Assembly (NCBI RefSeq): GCF_031846515.1
Contig: NZ_JAVRHO010000005.1
Span: forward strand, 1 to 64,000
Reading direction: 5' to 3'
Length of the DNA stretch: 64,000 nt
DNA from: Autumnicola lenta
GTDB lineage: Bacteria > Bacteroidota > Bacteroidia > Flavobacteriales > Flavobacteriaceae
Shown: piece after piece, positions 27,671 to 35,214 of the stretch
Layout of the letters: every line of letters starts with the position of its first letter
Position numbering within the stretch: position 1 is the first letter of the stretch
Made by a program: the position numbers and the translations under genes
Notes under the pieces: generated by a model
What the model was told of the DNA's origin: nothing
Seen by the model: the letters and a program-made list of their open reading frames with translations, nothing else
Database searches by the model: none

Positions 27671-27702
27671 TTGTTAAAAATACTTTTTAAAAAGAAGACT
27701 TG

Positions 27703-28698
27703 TCATAAATTTTCCCAGTACCAATTTACAGCTTCTTTTAAGCCCGATTTAATATCATATTGTGGGACATAGCCAAGGAGATTTTTAGCTTTTTCTACCG
27801 AAGCTAAGGAATGAGGAATATCACCAGGACGGTTTGGCCCATGTTTCACCTCTACATTCCTAATTTCAGGATCATATTGAGAAAGAAATTCTTTTAAGTA
27901 CTGAGCAAGCTCTACCAGATTTGTACGATCACCAACAGCTGTATTATAGACTTCATTAACAGCTTTACTATCTTCTACTGTTAATGCAAGTAAATTCATC
28001 TGGATAACATTATCAATATAGGTAAAGTCTCTGGAATAGGTCCCATCTCCATTAATTACAGGGCTTTTATGTTCCATAAACTGCATTACAAATTTCGGAA
28101 TAACAGCTGCATAGGCTCCGTTAGGGTCCTGTTTTCTTCCAAAAACATTAAAGTAACGCAAGCCTATTGTATCCAGCCCATAGGCATCCTGAAAAATATC
28201 CGCATAAAGTTCATTAACGTATTTTGTAATAGCGTATGGAGAAAGAGGTTTTCCAATTTTATCTTCAACTTTGGGCAAACCTTTGGAATCTCCATACGTG
28301 GAAGAACTCGCAGCATAGACAAACCTTTTGACTCCAGCATCTCTTGCCGCAACTAACATATTAAGAAATCCAGTTACATTTATGTCATTTGTTGTTAATG
28401 GATCATTTAAAGATCTTGGAACAGAACCCAAAGCTGCTTCATGTAAAATATAATCTATTCCTGCACATACTTTTTGACAAGTAGACAAATCCCGGATATC
28501 TCCTTCAATTAAAGTAAAATTGGGATTATCTATAAAGGCATCCAGATTATACTTATGTCCGGTAGAGAAATTGTCGAGGCAGGTGACATGAGCGTTGAGG
28601 CTAAGAAGTTTTTCACATAGATTAGAACCTATAAAACCGGCTCCTCCGGTAACTAAAATGCTTGCGGAATCTAATTGTTGCAATTGATCTTCCTCCAT
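27703..28698 (-). CDS. UDP-N-acetylglucosamine 4-epimerase (WbpP/TviC-like)
   Basis: An SDR epimerase of 331 residues: ASILVTGGAGFIGSNLCEKL, HVTCLDNFSTGHKYNLDAF, LHEAALGSVPRSLNDPLTTN, and the catalytic Tyr-Lys in SPYAITKYVNELYADIF. SVPRSLNDP and GLRYFNVFGRKQDPNGAYAAV are characteristic of the WbpP/TviC group that acts on UDP-HexNAc and HexNAcA. The ATG at 28698 is used; the longer form needs a TTG. With the TviB-like gene it should deliver UDP-GalNAcA or a related uronic acid. Confidence 0.87.
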   Translation of the reverse strand: MEEDQLQQLDSASILVTGGAGFIGSNLCEKLLSLNAHVTCLDNFSTGHKYNLDAFIDNPNFTLIEGDIRDLSTCQKVCAGIDYILHEAALGSVPRSLNDPLTTNDINVTGFLNMLVAARDAGVKRFVYAASSSTYGDSKGLPKVEDKIGKPLSPYAITKYVNELYADIFQDAYGLDTIGLRYFNVFGRKQDPNGAYAAVIPKFVMQFMEHKSPVINGDGTYSRDFTYIDNVIQMNLLALTVEDSKAVNEVYNTAVGDRTNLVELAQYLKEFLSQYDPEIRNVEVKHGPNRPGDIPHSLASVEKAKNLLGYVPQYDIKSGLKEAVNWYWENL

Positions 28699-28810
28699 GT
28701 AGTAGTGGTCCTTTTGATTTTTAAGCAGCAAATATAGGACTTCCTTCTTAAGCTATGGCCTTAAGTATCCTAAAGAAATGTAAATATTGAAAAAAACAGC
28801 TATGATTTCT

Positions 28811-29692
28811 CTAGTTATCCCTCTTAATAAGAGACTTTAAATAACTCCCATATTCACTTTTATCTAAGTCCGAAGCCAGTTTCCTTAGCTGCTCTTCATC
28901 TATATATCCTTTTCGAAAAGCAATTTCTTCAAGACAGGCAATCTTCAAACCCTGTCGCTTTTCTATCGTCTGGATAAAATTTGAAGCCTCCAAAAGGGAG
29001 TCGTGAGTACCTGTATCTAACCAGGCAAAACCCCTGCCCATCATCTCTACTTTTAACTGACTCTTTTCCAGATAATCCTGGTTAACAGCTGTGATTTCCA
29101 ACTCTCCACGCGCACTCGGCTTACAATTTTTTGCAACTTCAACAACAGAGTTAGGGTAAAAATATAATCCGGTTACCGCGAAATTACTCTTCGGCTTTAA
29201 AGGTTTTTCTTCGATGCTTCTTGCTCTGCCATCCTTGTCAAAATCGACTACACCATAACGTTTTGGATCCTTCACATAATAGCCAAAAACAGTTGCCATA
29301 TTAAGTTCGGTACAGTTTTGACGTGCACTGGCAAGTAACCTGCTAAAGCCCTGTCCATAGAAAATATTATCTCCTAAAACCAGGCAAACGTCATCTTTCC
29401 CTATGAATTCCTCCCCTATAATAAAAGCCTCAGCCAGTCCGTTTGGGTGCGTCTGTGGTTTATAGGAAAAATTTAATCCAATGTGAGCGCCGTGCCCAAG
29501 AAGTTTTTCGAAATTAGGCAAATCCTGCGGAGTGGAAATTATTAAAATATCCTTTATTCCTGCTAACATAAGGACGGATATCGGATAATAAATCATTGGC
29601 TTATCATATATCGCTAATAATTGTTTGGATGTTCCTTTTGTTATAGGATAGAGTCTGCTTCCTGTTCCACCGGCCAATACAATTCCTTTCAT
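28811..29692 (-). CDS. rfbA: Glucose-1-phosphate thymidylyltransferase
   Basis: Makes dTDP-glucose from dTTP and glucose-1-phosphate. The 293-residue protein starts GIVLAGGTGSRLYPITKGTS, then KQLLAIYDKPMIYYPISVLM, CLVLGDNIFYGQGFSRLL, VVDFDKDGRARSIEEKP, and FAWLDTGTHDSLLEASNFI, all at the places expected for RmlA. It ends the dTDP-sugar pair with rfbB, whose coding region lies 14 bases upstream. Confidence 0.95.
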   Translation of the reverse strand: MKGIVLAGGTGSRLYPITKGTSKQLLAIYDKPMIYYPISVLMLAGIKDILIISTPQDLPNFEKLLGHGAHIGLNFSYKPQTHPNGLAEAFIIGEEFIGKDDVCLVLGDNIFYGQGFSRLLASARQNCTELNMATVFGYYVKDPKRYGVVDFDKDGRARSIEEKPLKPKSNFAVTGLYFYPNSVVEVAKNCKPSARGELEITAVNQDYLEKSQLKVEMMGRGFAWLDTGTHDSLLEASNFIQTIEKRQGLKIACLEEIAFRKGYIDEEQLRKLASDLDKSEYGSYLKSLIKRDN

Positions 29693-29706
29693 TCGTATAG
29701 ATTTTA

Positions 29707-30768
29707 TCAGACGTATTGTTTTTTATAATAGCTAAGGTATTCTCCTGAAACTACATGCTTAAGCCACTCTTCATTTTGAAGATACCAATCCACAGTTTTT
29801 CCAAGTCCTTCGTTCAATGTAACCGACGGCTTCCAGTTCAACTCAGTGTTAATTTTTGAGGCATCTATGGCGTATCTTTTATCATGGCCCGGACGGTTTT
29901 TCACAAAACTTATCAATTTTTCTGATTCATCTTTTGAACGGTTAAGTTTTTTATCCATAATACCACAAAGCAACCTCACTAAATCAATATTTTGCCATTC
30001 GTTAAATCCACCAATATTGTATGTTTCCATACCCTTTCCTTCATGAAAAATTAGATCAATTGCTGCCGCATGATCCTTTACATACAGCCAGTCACGCGTA
30101 TACTTTCCATCGCCATAAACTGGTAGTGGTTTTTCATTAATTAAATTGTTAATAAACAACGGAATTAGTTTTTCAGGAAATTGATTGGGTCCATAATTAT
30201 TCGAGCAGTTACTAATAACATATGGCAAATCATAGGTTTCACCATAAGCTCTTACAAAGTGATCAGATCCCGCTTTAGATGCGGAATAAGGCGAATTTGG
30301 ATCATATGGACTTTTTTCTGTAAAAAGCCCTTTATCTCCCAGACTACCATAAACCTCATCGGTACTAATATGATAAAAAAGTTTACCTTCTGGCTCCCCT
30401 CTCCAGATGTCCTTCGCAGCATTTAGAAGATTCACCGTTCCCAGGATGTTGGTCTTTACAAATGCAACAGGATCAGATATTGACCGGTCAACATGTGATT
30501 CTGCTGCCAAATGAATAACACGCTGAAAACGATATTTTTTAAAAAGACTGTTGATCACTTCAGCATCGTTAATATCTGCCTTTAAAAATTTATAATTTTC
30601 TTCATTTTCTATATCCTTTAAATTCTCCAGGTTCCCTGCATAAGTAAGGGAGTCAAGGTTATATATATTATAATCAGGATATTTTTCAACAAATAGACGA
30701 ACTACATGAGATCCAATAAAACCTGCACCTCCTGTTATTAATAAATTTAAATTCCCTGAAGTGGACAC
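29707..30768 (-). CDS. rfbB: dTDP-glucose 4,6-dehydratase
   Basis: Converts dTDP-glucose to dTDP-4-keto-6-deoxyglucose. The 353-residue SDR has LLITGGAGFIGSHVVRLFVE, VIHLAAESHVDRSISDP, the catalytic STDEVYGSL (Asp-Glu pair) and SPYSASKAGSDHFVRAY (Tyr-Lys), then SNNYGPNQFPEKLIPLF and RDWLYVKDHAAAIDLI. The start is a GTG at 30768. No rfbC or rfbD lies in this window, so the keto sugar may be used by another route or the remaining genes may be elsewhere. Confidence 0.95.
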   Translation of the reverse strand: MSTSGNLNLLITGGAGFIGSHVVRLFVEKYPDYNIYNLDSLTYAGNLENLKDIENEENYKFLKADINDAEVINSLFKKYRFQRVIHLAAESHVDRSISDPVAFVKTNILGTVNLLNAAKDIWRGEPEGKLFYHISTDEVYGSLGDKGLFTEKSPYDPNSPYSASKAGSDHFVRAYGETYDLPYVISNCSNNYGPNQFPEKLIPLFINNLINEKPLPVYGDGKYTRDWLYVKDHAAAIDLIFHEGKGMETYNIGGFNEWQNIDLVRLLCGIMDKKLNRSKDESEKLISFVKNRPGHDKRYAIDASKINTELNWKPSVTLNEGLGKTVDWYLQNEEWLKHVVSGEYLSYYKKQYV

Positions 30769-30783
30769 TTGGACAGTACTTTT

Positions 30784-31794
30784 TTAATTAAAACGAGTTG
30801 ATTCTAAATGAATCAGCTCAGTATTGATGATTTTGTGAGTGTTCTTTTCAGGCATAAGCTTGCCATTCATGCGCTTAATAAGCATCTCCATAGCATTTTT
30901 TCCAATTTCTTCAGGAAATTGTTCAATGTAACTAATGGACGGAGTAAGGTGTTGCGCTACATCCTTATTTAAAAATCCTATCATTTTAAGATCTTTAGGA
31001 ATTTCAACCTTATTTTCATAAGCCATCCTATATACAAGCATTGCACTAACAAAATCTGTACAAAGCATAGCTTCTACTTTTTTATTTACCAGAAGATCTT
31101 TAATACCATCTACAAGCACCTGATGCCTTGAAGATGCAGTAACTAACTGTTCCATACCTTCAGAAAGTGCTTTTTGGTATCCTTTTATTCTCAACTTACC
31201 CACACCCAGATGATGAATCGCTGAAGCCAGACCAATCCTTTTTATCCCCTTAGAAATTAGTAAGCGTGTAGCATCTTCAAAACTTTTCTCATCATCAATA
31301 CCTATTTTATCCACAGGAATATCGATGTTGGTACGGTCGTATAGGACAACCGGAATTTCATATTCCAGTATATTAAAAATATGGTCATAATTTCTTGCCC
31401 GGTGAGTAGCTTCCGAAATTGCGATTAACACCCCATCCACAAAACCGGACGTAAGCATATCAGCAATCTGCTTTTCCCGTTCAAAAGATTCGTTGGAAAT
31501 ATATGTAATTACCTGCAACCCTTCTTTCTGTGCTTTTGCTTCTATACCTAATAGTACCTGTGCAAAATAAGTATTTGAGATATTCGGAATAACGACTCCA
31601 ATCGTACCACTTTTACTACTCTTTAAATTTACAGCTACAGGATTTGGCCGATATTTATGCAGAGCAGCCAATTCTTTCACCCTCTCCACAGTCTTAGGGC
31701 TAATTTCGGAACTGTCATTAAGCGCTTTAGATACTGTTGAAATGGAAACGTTTAAAAGTTTCGCCAGTTCTTTAAGGGTGATTTTATTTTTCAT
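30784..31794 (-). CDS. LacI-family transcriptional regulator
   Basis: A 336-residue regulator with the LacI helix-turn-helix at residues 3-30 (ITLKELAKLLNVSISTVSKA, then LNDSSEISPKTVERV) and a periplasmic-binding-protein-like effector domain (GTIGVVIPNISNTYFAQVLL, GFVDGVLIAISEATHR, KGIKRIGLASAI). Such regulators sense a sugar or sugar phosphate. It is the first gene on the minus strand, 15 bases from rfbB, so it may control the polysaccharide locus or itself. A CAAAAATA at 31808-31815, the complement of a TAnnTTTG -7 box, lies just upstream of its ATG. Confidence 0.88.
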   Translation of the reverse strand: MKNKITLKELAKLLNVSISTVSKALNDSSEISPKTVERVKELAALHKYRPNPVAVNLKSSKSGTIGVVIPNISNTYFAQVLLGIEAKAQKEGLQVITYISNESFEREKQIADMLTSGFVDGVLIAISEATHRARNYDHIFNILEYEIPVVLYDRTNIDIPVDKIGIDDEKSFEDATRLLISKGIKRIGLASAIHHLGVGKLRIKGYQKALSEGMEQLVTASSRHQVLVDGIKDLLVNKKVEAMLCTDFVSAMLVYRMAYENKVEIPKDLKMIGFLNKDVAQHLTPSISYIEQFPEEIGKNAMEMLIKRMNGKLMPEKNTHKIINTELIHLESTRFN

Positions 31795-32008
31795 AAATTA
31801 AAGAGACCAAAAATAATTCAACAAATTTAAGATATTTGGTTATATTTTTCAGGATTTGGCAGAGGTAAATAAAATCGAGCGTTATAAATGCAAATTATCG
31901 ACCTTTCCTTTTCTGAACCATTTTAAAAACATCCTCAAAATTCTGAAGAAAAAATGCACGACTTACTAATTTAGAAACCACAAACATCTACAGAAAAAAT
32001 AATATTTC

Positions 32009-32146
32009 ATGAGATTTTTCAATTCTTACTGGTTTTATATTATTGCAGCCATTATCACCATTGTAGGACTTGCTACCGGATGGTATTTTTTTATTTTTCT
32101 GGTTATTCCATTCGGCTTCTTTCGCTCCGGAAAAAAAGATGAGTAA
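32009..32146 (+). CDS. Small membrane protein, 45 residues
   Basis: A short open frame not larger than 45 codons starting at an ATG. It encodes a start MRFFNSYWF, then a hydrophobic stretch (residues 9-38: YIIAAIITIVGLATGWYFFI, then FLVIPFGFF) long enough for one or two spans, and a basic/acidic end RSGKKDE. The codon use and the sharp hydrophobic-then-charged pattern suggest a real protein. I do not recognise it. It is the first plus-strand gene after the divergent LacI gene. Confidence 0.5.
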   Translation: MRFFNSYWFYIIAAIITIVGLATGWYFFIFLVIPFGFFRSGKKDE

Positions 32147-32272
32147 ATCTAAACTATTTATTAAAAATTTACTAGATACCACACCCGTTAAACTTATCCT
32201 AAAGCCTCTGAACAATTTGCAAATATGGGGCTTGAGCAGTACTTTGAAATTACAATCAATCAAACAAAAAAA

Positions 32273-32593
32273 ATGAAAGATTACGGAACATTATCCCAGG
32301 CACTAAATAAGTTGAAGCTGGAAGAAGGATATGAATTTGATTTTAACCTCATGGATGAAAAAATACAAATTAAATCCCTTAAGGAATCATACGGAGTAGA
32401 GGATTTTGATGTAGACAAGGTTTTAAGATTTGAAGGTATGAGCAATCCCGATGATAATGCTATTCTTTATGCTATTACAGCTAAAAATGGCAAAAAAGGG
32501 GTTCTTGTTGATGGCTATGGAATTTCAGGGGGCCAGATGTCCAAGGAAATGCTAAAGAAATTAGATCTTAAGGAAAATCGCCCTCTAAACTAG
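32273..32593 (+). CDS. Conserved small cytosolic protein of unknown function
   Basis: A 106-residue acidic protein, start MKDYGTLSQALNKLKLEEGY. A longer frame begins at 32225, but the ATG at 32273 precedes the conserved part. It resembles short flavobacterial proteins that databases call phosphoribosylpyrophosphate synthetase. I see no PRPP-binding loop and 106 residues are far too short, so I do not use that name. A KSYGV-like stretch and a terminal GGQMSKEMLKKLDL segment are seen. It lies upstream of dps, and a stress role is possible but unproven. Confidence 0.65.
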   Translation: MKDYGTLSQALNKLKLEEGYEFDFNLMDEKIQIKSLKESYGVEDFDVDKVLRFEGMSNPDDNAILYAITAKNGKKGVLVDGYGISGGQMSKEMLKKLDLKENRPLN

Positions 32594-32626
32594 CTTAGTT
32601 AAACTTCTATTAATTCAGAAACTAAG

Positions 32627-32658
32627 GTTGCACAAGGATGACCATTATCATATTTTTG
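32627..32658 (+). promoter_or_regulatory. Bacteroidota-type promoter of dps
   Basis: The -7 box TATTTTTG at 32651-32658 matches TAnnTTTG exactly, and GTTG at 32627-32630 is a near match for the -33 TTTG, 20 bases upstream. The dps ATG follows 32 bases later. Confidence 0.5.
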
Positions 32659-32690
32659 TATGTAATTTTAAAATTCAATCAATAAAAACT

Positions 32691-33182
32691 ATGAGCTACT
32701 TAGGTTTAGATAATACGAAAACAGAGAAAACTGTAAAAGAATTAAATACACTTTTAGCCGATTATCATTTATATTACCAAAAACTTAGAAATTTTCACTG
32801 GAATGTTATTGGTAAAAACTTTTTTGATCTTCATGAAAAATTTGAAGAGCTTTACGACGAGGCGAAATTAAAGGTAGACGAGATTGCAGAACGAATTCTC
32901 ACGCTCCGTCATCAGCCAACTAGTAATTTAAGCGACTATCTTAAAATGTCAAGCATCAAAGAATCAGGTAGTCAATTATCAGATTCTGAAATGATTGAAA
33001 AACTTCTTGAGGATCATCGTGTTCTGCTCAACCAAATGCGAAAGGTAATAAAAGTTGCCGAAGCAGGCGGAGATGAAGGAACTATAGATCTTATTGGAGC
33101 CTATATTAGAGAACTCGAAAAGACCAGTTGGATGCTGGATGCCTGGAAAATGAAAACCAGCGACAATCATAAACAAATTTAA
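32691..33182 (+). CDS. dps: Dps ferritin-like DNA-protection protein
   Basis: A 163-residue Dps/ferritin-like subunit, the normal length. It stores iron using peroxide and protects DNA in stationary or oxidative stress. The ferroxidase ligands are in LRNFHWNVIG (His) and FFDLHEKFEELYDEAKLKVD (Asp and Glu), followed by AERILTLRHQP. The terminal helix runs to YIRELEKTSWMLDAWK. The start is the ATG at 32691; upstream in-frame codons run through promoter-like sequence. It precedes mscS by 22 bases and may be cotranscribed with it. Confidence 0.93.
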   Translation: MSYLGLDNTKTEKTVKELNTLLADYHLYYQKLRNFHWNVIGKNFFDLHEKFEELYDEAKLKVDEIAERILTLRHQPTSNLSDYLKMSSIKESGSQLSDSEMIEKLLEDHRVLLNQMRKVIKVAEAGGDEGTIDLIGAYIRELEKTSWMLDAWKMKTSDNHKQI

Positions 33183-33204
33183 TTTTAAAAATATATAATA
33201 CTAA

Positions 33205-34110
33205 ATGTTGGAAAACTTTAGTTTCAGAAATTCCATAGATAAAATTGGAACAAAATTGGGCGAATGGCTGGATAGTATAATCCTGAATTTGCCCAATTTT
33301 ATTATGGCCGTACTGGTCTTTATTGTCTTTATTTTTATCGCCAAGTACGTTGGCAATCTGATCAATAAACTCCTCAGAGGAAAAGTAAAACAAGCTTCTA
33401 TAAGAGAAATGTCCGTAAAAGTACTGAAGGTTATCATTGTACTTATCGGTTTTTTCATAGCTCTGGGTCTTCTTAATTTAGACACTGTATTAACTTCTGT
33501 ACTTGCGGGTGCCGGTGTAGTAGGTTTAGCTATAGGTCTGGCCCTCCAGGGAACCCTAACCAACACATTTTCCGGACTAATACTAAGTTTTCTTCCGGAG
33601 CTACAAATAGGTGACTGGATTGAAACAAATGGCTTTGCCGGTGCAGTGACAGAGATTAATCTTCGAAATATTGTTATTAAGCAATCAGATAATAACTATG
33701 TCGTAATTCCCAATGGAAAAATAATCGAGGAACCTTTTAAGAACTACACAAGGACCATGCGTTCCAGGGTGATGCTCAATTGCGGCGTTGGTTACAGTTC
33801 CGATCTTGAATTCGTTCAAAAGCTTACCACAGAAACTATAGCGAAAGCTTTCCCGCCGCGTACTAATGAAGAAGTTGAATTTATGTATGAAGAATTTGGT
33901 GACAGTTCTATAAATTTTGTGGTGCGATTCTGGACAGATGTTTCCAAAAACAGGGATATTCTATTAGCAAAGAATATAGCAATTATTGAAATTAAAAAAG
34001 CTTTTGATAAAAATGGAATTAATATCCCATTCCCTATCAGGACGATCGATTTCACTAATAATCTTTCCATTGAAAAAAATAGTAATTTAGAAAAAGGAAG
34101 TAAAGACTAG
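33205..34110 (+). CDS. mscS: MscS-family mechanosensitive ion channel
   Basis: A 301-residue small-conductance mechanosensitive channel that opens on hypo-osmotic shock. It has three membrane segments: PNFIMAVLVFIVFIFIAKYV, KVLKVIIVLIGFFIALGLLN, and the pore helix GAGVVGLAIGLALQGTLTN with the Gly/Ala pattern of MscS TM3. The Sm-like beta domain follows: ELQIGDWIETNGFAGAVTEI and VVIPNGKIIEEPFKNYTRT. The C-terminal alpha/beta domain ends at about residue 290. It sits 22 bases after dps, and a long repeat array starts right after its stop. Confidence 0.93.
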   Translation: MLENFSFRNSIDKIGTKLGEWLDSIILNLPNFIMAVLVFIVFIFIAKYVGNLINKLLRGKVKQASIREMSVKVLKVIIVLIGFFIALGLLNLDTVLTSVLAGAGVVGLAIGLALQGTLTNTFSGLILSFLPELQIGDWIETNGFAGAVTEINLRNIVIKQSDNNYVVIPNGKIIEEPFKNYTRTMRSRVMLNCGVGYSSDLEFVQKLTTETIAKAFPPRTNEEVEFMYEEFGDSSINFVVRFWTDVSKNRDILLAKNIAIIEIKKAFDKNGINIPFPIRTIDFTNNLSIEKNSNLEKGSKD

Positions 34111-34113
34111 ACC

Positions 34114-35180
34114 TTTTAAAACTTGCCAATAATAGCCATTTTTAGCACGTCTCCTTTTTCTGAAGACAAAGCATTTTTTATAAACAATCTGCGGAAGGAC
34201 AAAAGTCTATTAATGAATAAGTAGTAAAACTGAAGGTCGAAAGTTGTCATTTTCAGGCACTGTCTTGAAAAAGAGAAGAGAAACAAGATTTCGTCCCTCT
34301 AACCTTTTACTTCGCACCTCAATAAAGGTTGATAATTGCAGTTTCAGAGTCCCCTCTTTTTCTGAGGTTACAGCATCTTCTCTGCGAAAATCAGCGGGCT
34401 CTGCGGGAAAACGAATTTTTTCAATTCGTGGTAAAACTGAAGGTCGAAAATTGCCATTTTCAGGCACTGCCTTAAAAAAGAGAAGAGAAACAAGATTTCG
34501 TCCCTCGTACTTCTTACTTCGCACCTCAACAAAGGCCGATAATTGCCATTTTCGGTGTGTGTTTTTTCCTGAAGCCACAGCATCTTCTCTGCGAAAATCA
34601 GCGCGATCTGCGGGAAAACGAATTTTTTCTATTCGTGGTAAAACTGAAGGTCGAAAGTTGTCATTTTCACACACTGCCCAAAAACGAGCACAAAGAGAAA
34701 CTCCGTCCCTCGAACCTTTTACTTCGCACCTCAACAAAAGCCGATAATTGCAGTTTTAGAGTCCCCTCTTTTTCTGAAGTCACAGCATCTTCTATGTGAA
34801 AATCAGCGGGCTCTGCGGGAAAACGAATTTTTTCAATTCGTGGTAAAACTGAAGGTCGAAAATTGCCATTTTCAGGCACTGCCTTGAAAAAGAGAAGAGA
34901 AACAAGATTTCGTCCCTCGTACTTCTTACTTCGCAACTCAACAAAGGCCGATAATTGTCATTTTCAATGTATGATTTTTCCTGAAGCCACAGCATCTTTT
35001 CTGCGAAAATCGGCGCGATCTGCGGGAAAATGATTTTTTTTCTATTCGTGGTAAAACTGAAGGTCGAAAATTGTCATTTTCAGGCACTGCCTTGAAAAAG
35101 AGAAGAGAAACAAGATTTCGTCCCTTGTACTTCTTACTTCGTACCTCAACAAAGGCCGATAATTGCCATTTTTAAGAGGC
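34114..35180. repeat. Array of about 207-bp tandem repeats (five units, first partly decayed copy before them)
   Basis: Units start with GTAAAACTGAAGGTCGAAA at 34224, 34431, 34638, 34843 and 35051, so the spacings are 207, 207, 205 and 208 bases, and the last copy is partial and ends near 35180. A degenerate leading piece (34114-34223) follows mscS directly. Each unit has two halves that each contain a form of AATTGCCATTTTC. Each full unit also has a hairpin ACGAATT-TTTTC-AATTCGT (for example 34411-34429 and 34824-34842). Words such as GCGAAAATCAGCGGGCTCTGCGGG are typical of Bacteroidota intergenic repeats. Because 207 is a multiple of three, long open frames appear on both strands; they are not genes. 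Confidence 0.8.
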
Positions 35181-35214
35181 ATCTATTCACTCCGGAGAAG
35201 GTAATTTTTCAGAG

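Noticed and set aside
32139..32276. Second small frame starting MSKSKLFIKNLL, overlapping the stop of the 45-residue gene
   Set aside because: It ends at the start of the next gene, has no clear pattern and its codons do not look selected; could be real but I cannot support it.
32273..32593. Phosphoribosylpyrophosphate synthetase
   Set aside because: 106 residues are too short, and neither the PRPP-binding loop nor the ATP site is visible. The label in databases seems to be carried over.
34210..34747. Overlapping open frames of about 170 codons on both strands within the repeat array
   Set aside because: They arise from a repeat unit of 207 bases that is a multiple of three. Both strands are open at once, the amino-acid patterns just repeat, and later units with 205 and 208 bases break the frame.
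34114..35180. CRISPR array
   Set aside because: The units are about 207 bases with no unique spacers and no cas genes in the window.
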